7,879 bases of DNA, taken from contig JAQTWR010000111.1 of assembly GCA_028689195.1 (NCBI GenBank), forward strand, positions 1 to 7,879, given 5' to 3'. Source of the DNA: Anaerolineales bacterium (GTDB lineage Bacteria > Chloroflexota > Anaerolineae > Anaerolineales > Villigracilaceae). The stretch's first letter is position 1; the number at the start of each line of letters is the position of its first letter. A program made the position numbers and the translations under genes. Under the pieces are notes generated by a model. It was not told where the DNA came from. It did not search any database and worked only from the letters and a program-made list of their open reading frames with translations. Shown in pieces: positions 1 to 4,857 of this stretch.

Positions 1-597
1 GATTTGGCGAAAACCTTCGCGCAGGAAGAACGCATTTATCGCTTGCGCTGCGTCGAAGCGTGGAGCATGGTCATCCCGTGGAACGGATTCTCTTTGGCGA
101 GTTTGCTTAAAATGGCAGAGCCAACGTCCGACGCGAAATACGTACGTTTTGAGACCGTCTACCGCCCCGAAGAAATGCCCGGACAAAAAAGCCCGTTCTC
201 GTCCTATCCCTGGCCCTATCAAGAAGGCTTGCGCCTCGACGAAGCCATGAACGAACTTGCGTTTCTGGCGACGGGCTTGTACGGCGAACCAACCCTTCCG
301 CAAAACGGCGCGCCGATTCGCCTGGTTGTGCCGTGGAAATACGGATTCAAATCCATCAAGTCCGTTGTCAAAATCGAACTCGTCGCCGAAGAACCCACCA
401 CCATGTGGAAATCCATTCAAGCCAACGAATATGGATTTTACGCAAACGTAAATCCCTCCGTTGACCATCCGCGCTGGACGCAGGCAAGCGAACGCCGCAT
501 CGGCGAACTCAGCCGCCGTCCCACGCTGCCCTTCAACGGCTACGGCGAACAAGTGGCGCATCTCTACGACGGCATGGATTTGGCTAAAAATTATTAA
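1..597 (+). CDS. msrP: Methionine sulfoxide reductase catalytic subunit MsrP (YedY), C-terminal part
   Basis: The frame is open from the first base, so the start lies outside the window; 198 residues remain of a family of about 330. It resembles E. coli MsrP from the RCVEAWSMV stretch to the end. The cysteine of that motif (codon 49-51) is the molybdenum ligand of the sulfite-oxidase-fold Mo-molybdopterin site. Further family blocks are [44 protein letters not shown] and the C-terminal FNGY. MsrP reduces protein-bound methionine sulfoxide outside the cytoplasmic membrane, taking electrons from MsrQ. msrQ follows on the same strand after 242 bases, an unusually wide gap for this pair, occupied by a repeat element. 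The Tat signal peptide expected at the N terminus is not visible. Family assignment is firm; the outside location is inferred from the family. Confidence 0.95.
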   Translation, partial: DLAKTFAQEERIYRLRCVEAWSMVIPWNGFSLASLLKMAEPTSDAKYVRFETVYRPEEMPGQKSPFSSYPWPYQEGLRLDEAMNELAFLATGLYGEPTLPQNGAPIRLVVPWKYGFKSIKSVVKIELVAEEPTTMWKSIQANEYGFYANVNPSVDHPRWTQASERRIGELSRRPTLPFNGYGEQVAHLYDGMDLAKNY

Positions 598-602
598 GCA
601 AA

Positions 603-828
603 AGACCTGACAGGTTTTCTCGCAACATTAATTAAATACAGCGTAAATTAAGTCTTTTTGTTTTTTTCTCTTGCCAATGTCATTCCGAGCGGAGCGAGGA
701 ATCTTTACGATAGTCTCAAAGACCCTTCGCTAACGCTCAGGGTGACAACTTGACGGGGATTTGAGAAGTTTCAATTACTTTCTTTACGGTGTATTAAATA
801 AGTTGTCTTTATAAAACCTGTCAGGTCT
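603..828. repeat. 226-bp inverted-repeat element between msrP and msrQ
   Basis: Bases 603-618 (AGACCTGACAGGTTTT) are an exact reverse complement of 813-828. Similarity continues inward: the left arm has AATACAGCGTAAA where the reverse-complemented right arm has AATACACCGTAAA, so the arms are about 45 bases long and imperfect. No clear target-site duplication is visible. It contains no plausible gene. It occupies nearly all of the 242-base gap and ends 11 bases before the msrQ start. A MITE-like or fold-back element is the likeliest reading; an RNA structure made on read-through is possible. Confidence 0.7.
678..747. repeat. 70-bp palindromic dispersed repeat (TGTCATTCCGAGC type)
   Basis: The ends TGTCATTCCGAGC and GCTCAGGGTGACA are imperfect inverted repeats (10 of 13 match). 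Each half can also fold alone: ATTCC/GGAAT (682-686 with 698-702) and ACCCT/AGGGT (722-726 with 739-743). I remember this sequence type as a dispersed intergenic repeat in Anaerolineae and some other bacteria. It is nested in the larger inverted-repeat element. No flanking duplication was found. Confidence 0.7.
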
Positions 829-839
829 CATTAACCAAA

Positions 840-1484
840 ATGAAAAAATATACGCCCCTGCAAATCTTCGTTCACCTTTACGCGTGGTCGGCGCTTGCGC
901 GTTTGCTCTTCGATTTCTTCGCGGGCAATCTTTCGCCCAACATCATCCAAGACCTCGAGCAGCGCACGGGACGGCACGCCATCACCCTGCTTGTTTTATC
1001 GCTGGCATGTACGCCGCTCAACACCGTCTTCAAATGGAGCGAGCCGATCAAACGCCGCCGTGCGCTGGGGCTGTACGCGTTGATGTACGCGGTCATTCAC
1101 GTCGTCATTTTCGCAGACCTCGATTACGGGCTTGCGTGGAATCTCATCATCCAAACGGTTTTCCAAAAACCGTACATCATCGTCGGCGCGCTCGGCTTTC
1201 TTTTGCTGCTCCCGCTCGGCTTCACCTCATTCGACGTTTGGAAAAAACGACTCGGCAAAACATGGAGACGGCTGCACCAACTTACCTATCTCATCGCGCC
1301 GCTCATCGTTTTGCATTACGCATGGAGCAAAAAGGGGAATATCTTCTCGCTGCAAGGCGATGTGATTAAACCCTTGATTTACGGACTCGTCGTCGCAATA
1401 TTTTTCTCGCTTCGGATTCCTCCTGTTCGTCGAATGTTCGCGTCTTTCTCGCCCGCGAATTTGATCCCGTTCTTCAAAAGATGA
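840..1484 (+). CDS. msrQ: MsrQ (YedZ) heme-binding membrane subunit of the MsrPQ system
   Basis: The 214-residue product matches the length and layout of MsrQ, a b-heme membrane protein that passes electrons from cytosolic flavin reductase or quinone to MsrP. Hydrophobic segments lie near residues 10-28, 46-62, 76-93, 112-128, 147-162 and 177-192. Family blocks include QRTGRHAITLLVLSLACTPL, RRRALGLYALMYAVIHVVIF, KPYIIVG, LLPLGFTS and RRLHQLTYLIAPLIVLHYAW. His87, His146 and His159 match the heme ligands of E. coli MsrQ (His91, His151, His164) in order and near-identical spacing. The ATG follows an only weak Shine-Dalgarno (AGGT about 12 bases away), with a repeat ending just upstream, so its translation may depend on msrP coupling or be weak. 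It shares strand and function with msrP. Confidence 0.93.
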   Translation: MKKYTPLQIFVHLYAWSALARLLFDFFAGNLSPNIIQDLEQRTGRHAITLLVLSLACTPLNTVFKWSEPIKRRRALGLYALMYAVIHVVIFADLDYGLAWNLIIQTVFQKPYIIVGALGFLLLLPLGFTSFDVWKKRLGKTWRRLHQLTYLIAPLIVLHYAWSKKGNIFSLQGDVIKPLIYGLVVAIFFSLRIPPVRRMFASFSPANLIPFFKR

Positions 1485-1522
1485 AGAGTCCCCAAAGGTT
1501 CTATCTAGAACATGGCTCTTCA
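1482..1522 (+). terminator. Possible hairpin terminator at the end of msrQ
   Basis: TGAAGAG (1482-1488, including the msrQ stop codon) pairs with CTCTTCA (1516-1522). Inside it CCA pairs with TGG, and GTTCTA (1498-1503) with TAGAAC (1506-1511). The stem is interrupted by small bulges. There is no T tract directly after it; a T5 run occurs only about 20 bases on. It may be a transcript-end or stability structure rather than a classical intrinsic terminator. Confidence 0.4.
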
Positions 1523-1564
1523 GGAAGCGCCGTGATGATTTCTAATTTTTGGCTATCTGTGGCG

Positions 1565-1584
1565 GCGCGACATTAATGTCGCGC
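1565..1584. repeat. Perfect 20-bp palindrome GCGCGACATTAATGTCGCGC
   Basis: The 20 bases equal their own reverse complement. The site lies 86 bases upstream of the DsbA-like gene and just downstream of msrQ. It could be a dispersed palindromic repeat, or an operator for a dimeric regulator of the gene to the right. The sequence alone does not decide between these. Confidence 0.6.
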
Positions 1585-1657
1585 TACGGGTTGCGGCTTA
1601 TCATGGCAAACCTCAAATATCCTAGGACATTCCATCCAAGTTTTTTACGCAGAAAGG

Positions 1658-1663
1658 TATAAT
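1658..1663 (+). promoter_or_regulatory. TATAAT -10 box directly before the DsbA-like gene
   Basis: A perfect TATAAT is followed by only seven bases and then the ATG at 1671. Transcription would start at or next to the A of the start codon, giving a leaderless or nearly leaderless mRNA. No good -35 hexamer is seen 16-18 bases upstream. The only Shine-Dalgarno-like bases (AAAGG at 1653-1657) are 13 bases from the ATG, too far to be convincing, and would not be transcribed. Confidence 0.6.
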
Positions 1664-1670
1664 CGCACGC

Positions 1671-2480
1671 ATGGCTACTAAAAAATCCACTCCCGCTATT
1701 GAAATCGAAGAGGAAGAAGAAGTTGTATCCTCCGAAGACTATGTGACTTTCAAAATGAGTCACTTTTACGCCGTACTGGTCGTGCTGGCTTTCGCGGTCG
1801 GCATATTGGTTGGCTACATCGCATGGGGACGCAACCCCGTTACGGTCGTTCAGCAACCCGCCGCGGCGGCTCCTGTCGCGGGCGCGCCGCAGCCGACTCC
1901 TGAACCGGTGATCTACAACGTCGAGACAAAAGGCTTTCCGAGCCTTGGTCCCGACGACGCGCCGATCACCATTGTAGAGTTCAGCGACTATCAATGCCCG
2001 TACTGCTATCGCTGGCACGCGCAGGTTTACGATCAACTGCTCGCGGCGTATCCCGACAAAATCCGTTTTGTGTATCGCAACTTCCCGCTCAACTTTCATC
2101 CCAACGCCTTTCCCGCCGCGGAAGCCGCGTTATGCGCGGGCGATCAGGGCGCGTATTGGGAGTTCCACAAAACCTTGTTCGATAATCAGAGTCTGTTGAA
2201 TAGTCAGGCGGGTACGACGCTCGCGCAGGCTGATTACAACAGTTTTGCGACCGCGCTCAATTTGGACATTACCGCGTTTGAAGCGTGTATGACCAGTCAC
2301 AAATACGAGCAATTCATCAAAGATGATATGGCGTACGCCGCCAGCCTCCCGTATGATTCAAGCGGAGAAGCGGCGGTAGGCGGCACGCCGACCTTCTTCA
2401 TCAACGGGCATCGTCTCGGCGGCGCGTATCCTTTTGAATATTTCAAACAGATCATAGACGCGGAATTGGCGAATAATTAA
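1671..2480 (+). CDS. Membrane-anchored DsbA-family thiol oxidoreductase
   Basis: The 269-residue protein has an acidic cytosolic N terminus (EIEEEEE near residues 11-17), one membrane segment (about 32-52), a Pro/Ala-rich linker (about 56-80) and a DsbA-type thioredoxin domain (about 88-265). The active site is CPYC at 109-112, preceded by the FSDYQ stretch usual for this family; the cis-proline loop is GGTPTFFING (237-246, Pro240). Cys155 and Cys206 form an additional pair placed as in BdbD-like and actinobacterial/Chloroflexi DsbA homologues and could form a second disulfide. The topology puts the catalytic domain outside the membrane, where it would form or rearrange disulfides in exported proteins. 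It stands alone between a start-proximal promoter and a strong terminator, so it is probably monocistronic. The exact substrate and redox partner cannot be told. Confidence 0.9.
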   Translation: MATKKSTPAIEIEEEEEVVSSEDYVTFKMSHFYAVLVVLAFAVGILVGYIAWGRNPVTVVQQPAAAAPVAGAPQPTPEPVIYNVETKGFPSLGPDDAPITIVEFSDYQCPYCYRWHAQVYDQLLAAYPDKIRFVYRNFPLNFHPNAFPAAEAALCAGDQGAYWEFHKTLFDNQSLLNSQAGTTLAQADYNSFATALNLDITAFEACMTSHKYEQFIKDDMAYAASLPYDSSGEAAVGGTPTFFINGHRLGGAYPFEYFKQIIDAELANN

Positions 2481-2488
2481 AAAAAATC

Positions 2489-2515
2489 GGGACGGGTCGA
2501 AAGCCCGTCCCTTTT
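2489..2515 (+). terminator. Intrinsic terminator after the DsbA-like gene
   Basis: GGGACGGG (2489-2496) and CCCGTCCC (2504-2511) form a perfect 8-bp GC-rich stem with a 7-base loop, followed by TTTT. It starts eight bases after the stop codon. The A-rich run on the left (2479-2486) would give a longer T tract in the opposite direction, so it could work both ways. Confidence 0.88.
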
Positions 2516-2553
2516 GATTCAACTCCGCGCCGCGAGGCGAATTCCGTTATCTT

Positions 2554-2655
2554 TAGGACTTACGCAAAACCTTAGAGAGTCCGCTAATCTTTTCTTAGAT
2601 TCGCGTGGATTGGCGCAGATTAGCGGATAAAAAATCCCGTTGTGCGTAAGTCCTA
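2554..2655. mobile_element. MITE-like element with TAGGACTTACGC ends and 5-bp direct repeat
   Basis: The 17-base ends 2554-2570 (TAGGACTTACGCAAAAC) and 2639-2655 are inverted repeats with one mismatch. An identical ATCTT flanks both sides (2549-2553 and 2656-2660), as expected of a target-site duplication. Inside is a second, perfect 11-bp inverted repeat, TCCGCTAATCT (2580-2590) with AGATTAGCGGA (2617-2627). At 102 bp it has no room for a transposase. The ends look like insertion-sequence termini, so it is probably a non-autonomous derivative mobilised in trans. Confidence 0.78.
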
Positions 2656-2734
2656 ATCTTAAAACTCCATCCGCGCTTTGTAGTAGGTGGTAATATAGGG
2701 CGGCTTGTAAAAACCATCCCAGAGAGAAAACAAC

Positions 2735-3400
2735 ATGAATAAATTTATCGCCGTTGCCGGAAATATCGGCGTGGGAAAATCCACGCTTGTAAAAATGTTG
2801 AGCGCCGAAATGAAGTGGGAGCCGTTCTACGAACCCGTAACGGAAAATCCCTATCTCGCGGATTTTTATCAGAATATGTCCGCGTGGGCGTTTCATTCGC
2901 AGGTCTTCTTCCTCACGCACCGCCTGCGCTCGCACATGCAACTCACGCAGAGTCTAAATTCGGTCGTGCAGGATCGCAGCGTTTACGAGGACGCGGAAAT
3001 CTTCGCGCAGAATTTATATCGGCAGGGGAATATGATCGAACGCGATTACAAAACCTACCGCGAGTTATACGAAACCACCGCGCAGTTTCTCAATCCCCCC
3101 GATCTGGTCATCTACCTGCGCGCGTCCGTCCCGACTTTAATGAATCGCATCAACTCGCGCGGACGCGACTACGAGCGCAAGATCACGCCCGAGTATTTGC
3201 AAAACTTGAACGACCTCTACGAATCATGGATCGAAAATTTTACGCTGTGCCCCGTGCTTGCCATCCCCGCCGATGATTTGGATTATGTGGCGCACTCCGG
3301 GCATCTGCGTTTAATTGTTTCAAAAGTGGATAAAAAATTATCGGGCAAAGAAGAAGTCGTTTTCGAGGCGGAGGAAATGGCGCGCGCGGCGGAAGATTAA
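2735..3400 (+). CDS. Deoxynucleoside kinase (deoxyadenosine/deoxyguanosine kinase family)
   Basis: The 221-residue product is of normal family length. It opens with a P-loop GNIGVGKST (9-17; Lys15, Ser16 bind ATP phosphates). EPVTENPYL follows, with Glu33 as the likely general base, then QDRSVYEDAEIFA, whose DRS (80-82) is the signature for the sugar and phosphate site, and an arginine-rich LID near RGRDYER (142-148). It phosphorylates deoxynucleosides to monophosphates in salvage; which base it prefers cannot be read safely, though dA/dG kinases of the Dck/Dgk type are closest in memory. The start at 2735 puts the P-loop at the usual distance; the purine-rich AGAGAG lies 8 bases upstream. 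It converges with pyrB, the de novo pyrimidine gene, without sharing an operon. The acidic tail (about 205-221) is variable in this family. Confidence 0.88.
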   Translation: MNKFIAVAGNIGVGKSTLVKMLSAEMKWEPFYEPVTENPYLADFYQNMSAWAFHSQVFFLTHRLRSHMQLTQSLNSVVQDRSVYEDAEIFAQNLYRQGNMIERDYKTYRELYETTAQFLNPPDLVIYLRASVPTLMNRINSRGRDYERKITPEYLQNLNDLYESWIENFTLCPVLAIPADDLDYVAHSGHLRLIVSKVDKKLSGKEEVVFEAEEMARAAED

Positions 3401-3405
3401 TCTGC

Positions 3406-3448
3406 ATCAGGCGTCAAGTATCAAGTTATCTGGTACTTGACGCCTGAT
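3406..3448. terminator. Long hairpin between the convergent kinase and pyrB genes
   Basis: ATCAGGCGTCAAGTA (3406-3420) pairs perfectly with 3434-3448 across a 13-base loop, a 15-bp stem. A further copy of TACTTGACGC at 3448-3457 offers an alternative pairing with 3411-3420. It sits six bases after the kinase stop and eight bases from the pyrB stop, so it could end transcripts from both sides. Neither side has a good T tract, so intrinsic termination is uncertain; it may instead be a repeat or an mRNA end-protecting structure. Confidence 0.55.
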
Positions 3449-3456
3449 ACTTGACG

Positions 3457-4440
3457 CTAAGCCTTTCCCAACACCATTGCCAGCAGCGCCATTCTCACAT
3501 ATAAGCCATATTCCATCTGGCGGAAATACGCGGCGCGCGGATCGTCATCGAAGTCCGTTGAAATTTCGCCCACGCGCGGCAGCGGGTGCATGACCGCCAT
3601 TTCCATTTTTGCAGATTTCATAATCTCGGCGTCTATCACATACGCGCCCTTGACCTTTTCATAATCGGCGGGATTTTCGAACCGCTCCTTTTGTACGCGG
3701 GTGACATACAACACATCGGTTTCGGGCAACACTTTTTCGAGGGAGGAATATTCCGTCTGCTGAATCCCTTTCGCGCCGACCTCGTCCATTACTTCCTTGG
3801 GCATCTTCAAAATATCCGGCGAAACGTAATTGATTTTTACGTCGTACATCGAAAGCAAACGCGCCAGCGAGTGGACGGTGCGCCCGTATCGCAAATCGCC
3901 CAGCATGGTGACGGTCAAGCCGTCAATACGCCCCACGCCCAATTCTTCAAAGATGGTGAAGGCGTCGAGCAGCGCCTGCGTGGGATGTTCGCCTACGCCG
4001 TCGCCCGCGTTGATGACGGGTTTCTTCGCCGCTTTCGCCGCAATCGCCGCCGAACCTGTTTCAGGGTGGCGCAGCACGATAACGTCCGCGTAACATTCCA
4101 GCGTGCGGATTGTATCGGGCAGCGATTCGCCTTTCGACACCGACGAATATTTCACCTCGCTGATGGGAATGACCGACCCGCCGAGTCTTTCCATCGCCGC
4201 CGTAAACGACGAGGATGTGCGCGTGGACGGTTCATAAAACAGGTTCGCGAGGATTTTTCCTTTAAGCAAATCGAACGTCCCGACGCGCTCGACCATGCCG
4301 CGCATTTCGTGCGCTACGCCGAACACATATTCAAGATCGTCGCGGCTGAATTGTTTGACGGATAAAATATCCTTGCCGTACCAGTCGGCGTTTTTGTTTT
4401 CGCCGAAGGGCAGGTGGGGGTTAAGGGATGGGGTAGGCAT
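3457..4440 (-). CDS. pyrB: Aspartate carbamoyltransferase catalytic chain
   Basis: This cytosolic enzyme joins carbamoyl phosphate and aspartate to N-carbamoylaspartate, the second step of de novo pyrimidine synthesis. The 327 residues show the carbamoyl-phosphate loop [11 protein letters not shown] (STRT at 72-75), the 80s-loop lysine in SVSKGES (Lys103), [10 protein letters not shown] (His152), RYGRTVHSL (185-192), the aspartate-binding VTRVQKERF (Arg248) and [10 protein letters not shown] (284-293). Several blocks, notably [37 protein letters not shown] and [10 protein letters not shown], recall the ATCase domain of eukaryotic CAD more than E. coli PyrB. About 20 residues precede the conserved part. 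AGGAG lies 8 bases before the ATG. No pyrI or dihydroorotase gene adjoins it. An apparent attenuator and leader peptide precede it, suggesting control by pyrimidine supply. Confidence 0.95.
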   Translation of the reverse strand: MPTPSLNPHLPFGENKNADWYGKDILSVKQFSRDDLEYVFGVAHEMRGMVERVGTFDLLKGKILANLFYEPSTRTSSSFTAAMERLGGSVIPISEVKYSSVSKGESLPDTIRTLECYADVIVLRHPETGSAAIAAKAAKKPVINAGDGVGEHPTQALLDAFTIFEELGVGRIDGLTVTMLGDLRYGRTVHSLARLLSMYDVKINYVSPDILKMPKEVMDEVGAKGIQQTEYSSLEKVLPETDVLYVTRVQKERFENPADYEKVKGAYVIDAEIMKSAKMEMAVMHPLPRVGEISTDFDDDPRAAYFRQMEYGLYVRMALLAMVLGKA

Positions 4441-4505
4441 GGGGTAGTCTCCTAGTTAAATAAAATGGTTTGACGGTCGGGAGGTTGAGTCCCGTGAAAT
4501 CGCAT

Positions 4506-4537
4506 AAAAAAAAACCTGACAGGGAATCTGTCAGGTT
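4506..4537 (-). terminator. Intrinsic terminator upstream of pyrB (attenuator)
   Basis: Read on the minus strand, AACCTGACAG (4537 to 4528), loop ATTCC and CTGTCAGGTT (4522 to 4513) form a perfect 10-bp stem, followed at once by seven T (4512 to 4506). This is a canonical intrinsic terminator. It lies 65 bases before the pyrB start and downstream of a candidate pyrB promoter, and no other minus-strand gene precedes it except the short leader frame. Its natural role would be attenuation of pyrB. Confidence 0.82.
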
Positions 4538-4598
4538 AAAAGGGACAAAGTATCGCGTGCTTTTGAAATGGATTTAGATAAGAGAGGGAAAACGTCAT
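4536..4598 (-). CDS. Putative 20-residue leader peptide of pyrB
   Basis: A minus-strand ATG at 4598-4596 has AAAGGAG exactly 5 bases upstream (4610-4604), the best Shine-Dalgarno in the window. The frame encodes MTFSLSYLNPFQKHAILCPF and stops with TAA at 4538-4536; the last two bases of that stop are the first two of the terminator stem. The coding stretch is roughly two thirds pyrimidines, with runs such as TTTTCCCTCTC and CTTTGTCCCTTTT close before the hairpin. In E. coli pyrBI a ribosome following RNA polymerase through a similar leader blocks the terminator when low UTP slows the polymerase. The order of signals here fits that model. There is no run of one amino-acid codon, so amino-acid attenuation is less likely. 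Translation is inferred, not shown. Confidence 0.65.
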   Translation of the reverse strand: MTFSLSYLNPFQKHAILCPF

Positions 4599-4620
4599 AG
4601 ATGCTCCTTTTGCGAACCAG

Positions 4621-4626
4621 ATTATA
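4621..4626 (-). promoter_or_regulatory. TATAAT -10 box of the pyrB leader transcript
   Basis: On the minus strand a perfect TATAAT precedes the leader Shine-Dalgarno by 10 bases. A start point near 4614 would leave a very short 5' end followed by AAAGGAG. The -35 position (about 4644-4649, reading ATTCTC) is poor. The adjoining MITE-like element with its flanking repeat begins at 4652, just beyond this promoter. Confidence 0.6.
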
Positions 4627-4659
4627 CAGCAACAATCTAAAAAGAGAATTAGACTTTTA

Positions 4660-4782
4660 GAGAGTGTCTAACTTTGTGGGCTAAACACAAAGTCACGAAG
4701 ACTCGAAGACGCAAAGAAACCTTTGAGGCTTGGCGTCTTTGCGCCTTCGCGTTAAAGAAAGCCCATCCTTTTAGACACTCCT
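4660..4782. mobile_element. MITE-like fold-back element with 8-bp direct repeat
   Basis: GAGTGTCTAA (4662-4671) and TTAGACACTC (4771-4780) are perfect inverted repeats; GGGCT (4678-4682) and AGCCC (4760-4764) continue the pairing after a gap. GACTTTTA flanks both ends (4652-4659 and 4783-4790), as a target-site duplication would. The middle folds back as well, for example CGCAAAG (4710-4716) with CTTTGCG (4737-4743), and resembles the CTTTGCGCCTTCGCGTTAAA type of dispersed repeat. No coding capacity. It separates the divergent pyrB and E1 promoters. Confidence 0.72.
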
Positions 4783-4819
4783 GACTTTTAAGTGTTTTCA
4801 TTCATCCCTCATCCTTTGT

Positions 4820-4825
4820 TATAAT
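4820..4825 (+). promoter_or_regulatory. TATAAT -10 box of the dehydrogenase operon
   Basis: A perfect TATAAT lies 32 bases before the E1 start codon, giving a predicted 5' leader of about 25 bases that holds AGGAG (4847-4851) six bases from the ATG. No convincing -35 hexamer is visible near 4797-4802 (TTCATT). It lies 30 bases to the right of the MITE-like element's flanking repeat. Confidence 0.55.
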
Positions 4826-4857
4826 CCCCCTTAACACATCCAATTCAGGAGAGAAAC

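Noticed and set aside
656..668. T-rich run as an msrP terminator
   Set aside because: No stable GC-rich stem precedes the T run; the AGACCTGACAGG arm is about 40 bases away and pairs better with 813-828.
884..1369. 161-residue frame within msrQ in another phase
   Set aside because: Its Arg/His/Ala-rich composition is that of a frame-shifted msrQ; the msrQ frame has the heme histidines and membrane segments.
1584..2099. Minus-strand 171-residue reading frame opposite the DsbA-like gene
   Set aside because: It overlaps the promoter and the coding region of the DsbA-like gene, with no recognisable domain and no good ribosome-binding site.
2691..2696. TAATAT as -10 box for the deoxynucleoside kinase
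   Set aside because: Position and distance to the start are acceptable, but the hexamer is imperfect and no -35 sequence supports it, so I could not support it as a feature.
2519..2941. Minus-strand 140-residue frame covering the MITE-like element and the kinase start
   Set aside because: It crosses an inverted-repeat element and runs antisense to the P-loop region of a clear kinase gene; no motif is present.
3586..4365. Plus-strand 259-residue reading frame opposite pyrB
   Set aside because: It lies fully inside the well-supported pyrB gene on the other strand, has no family motif and a composition (His/Arg/Phe-rich) typical of an antisense shadow.
4441..4640. PyrR-type RNA binding site or riboswitch in the pyrB leader
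   Set aside because: I saw no anti-terminator/anti-antiterminator pair and no clear PyrR consensus hairpin. The leader frame that ends in the terminator stem explains the region better.
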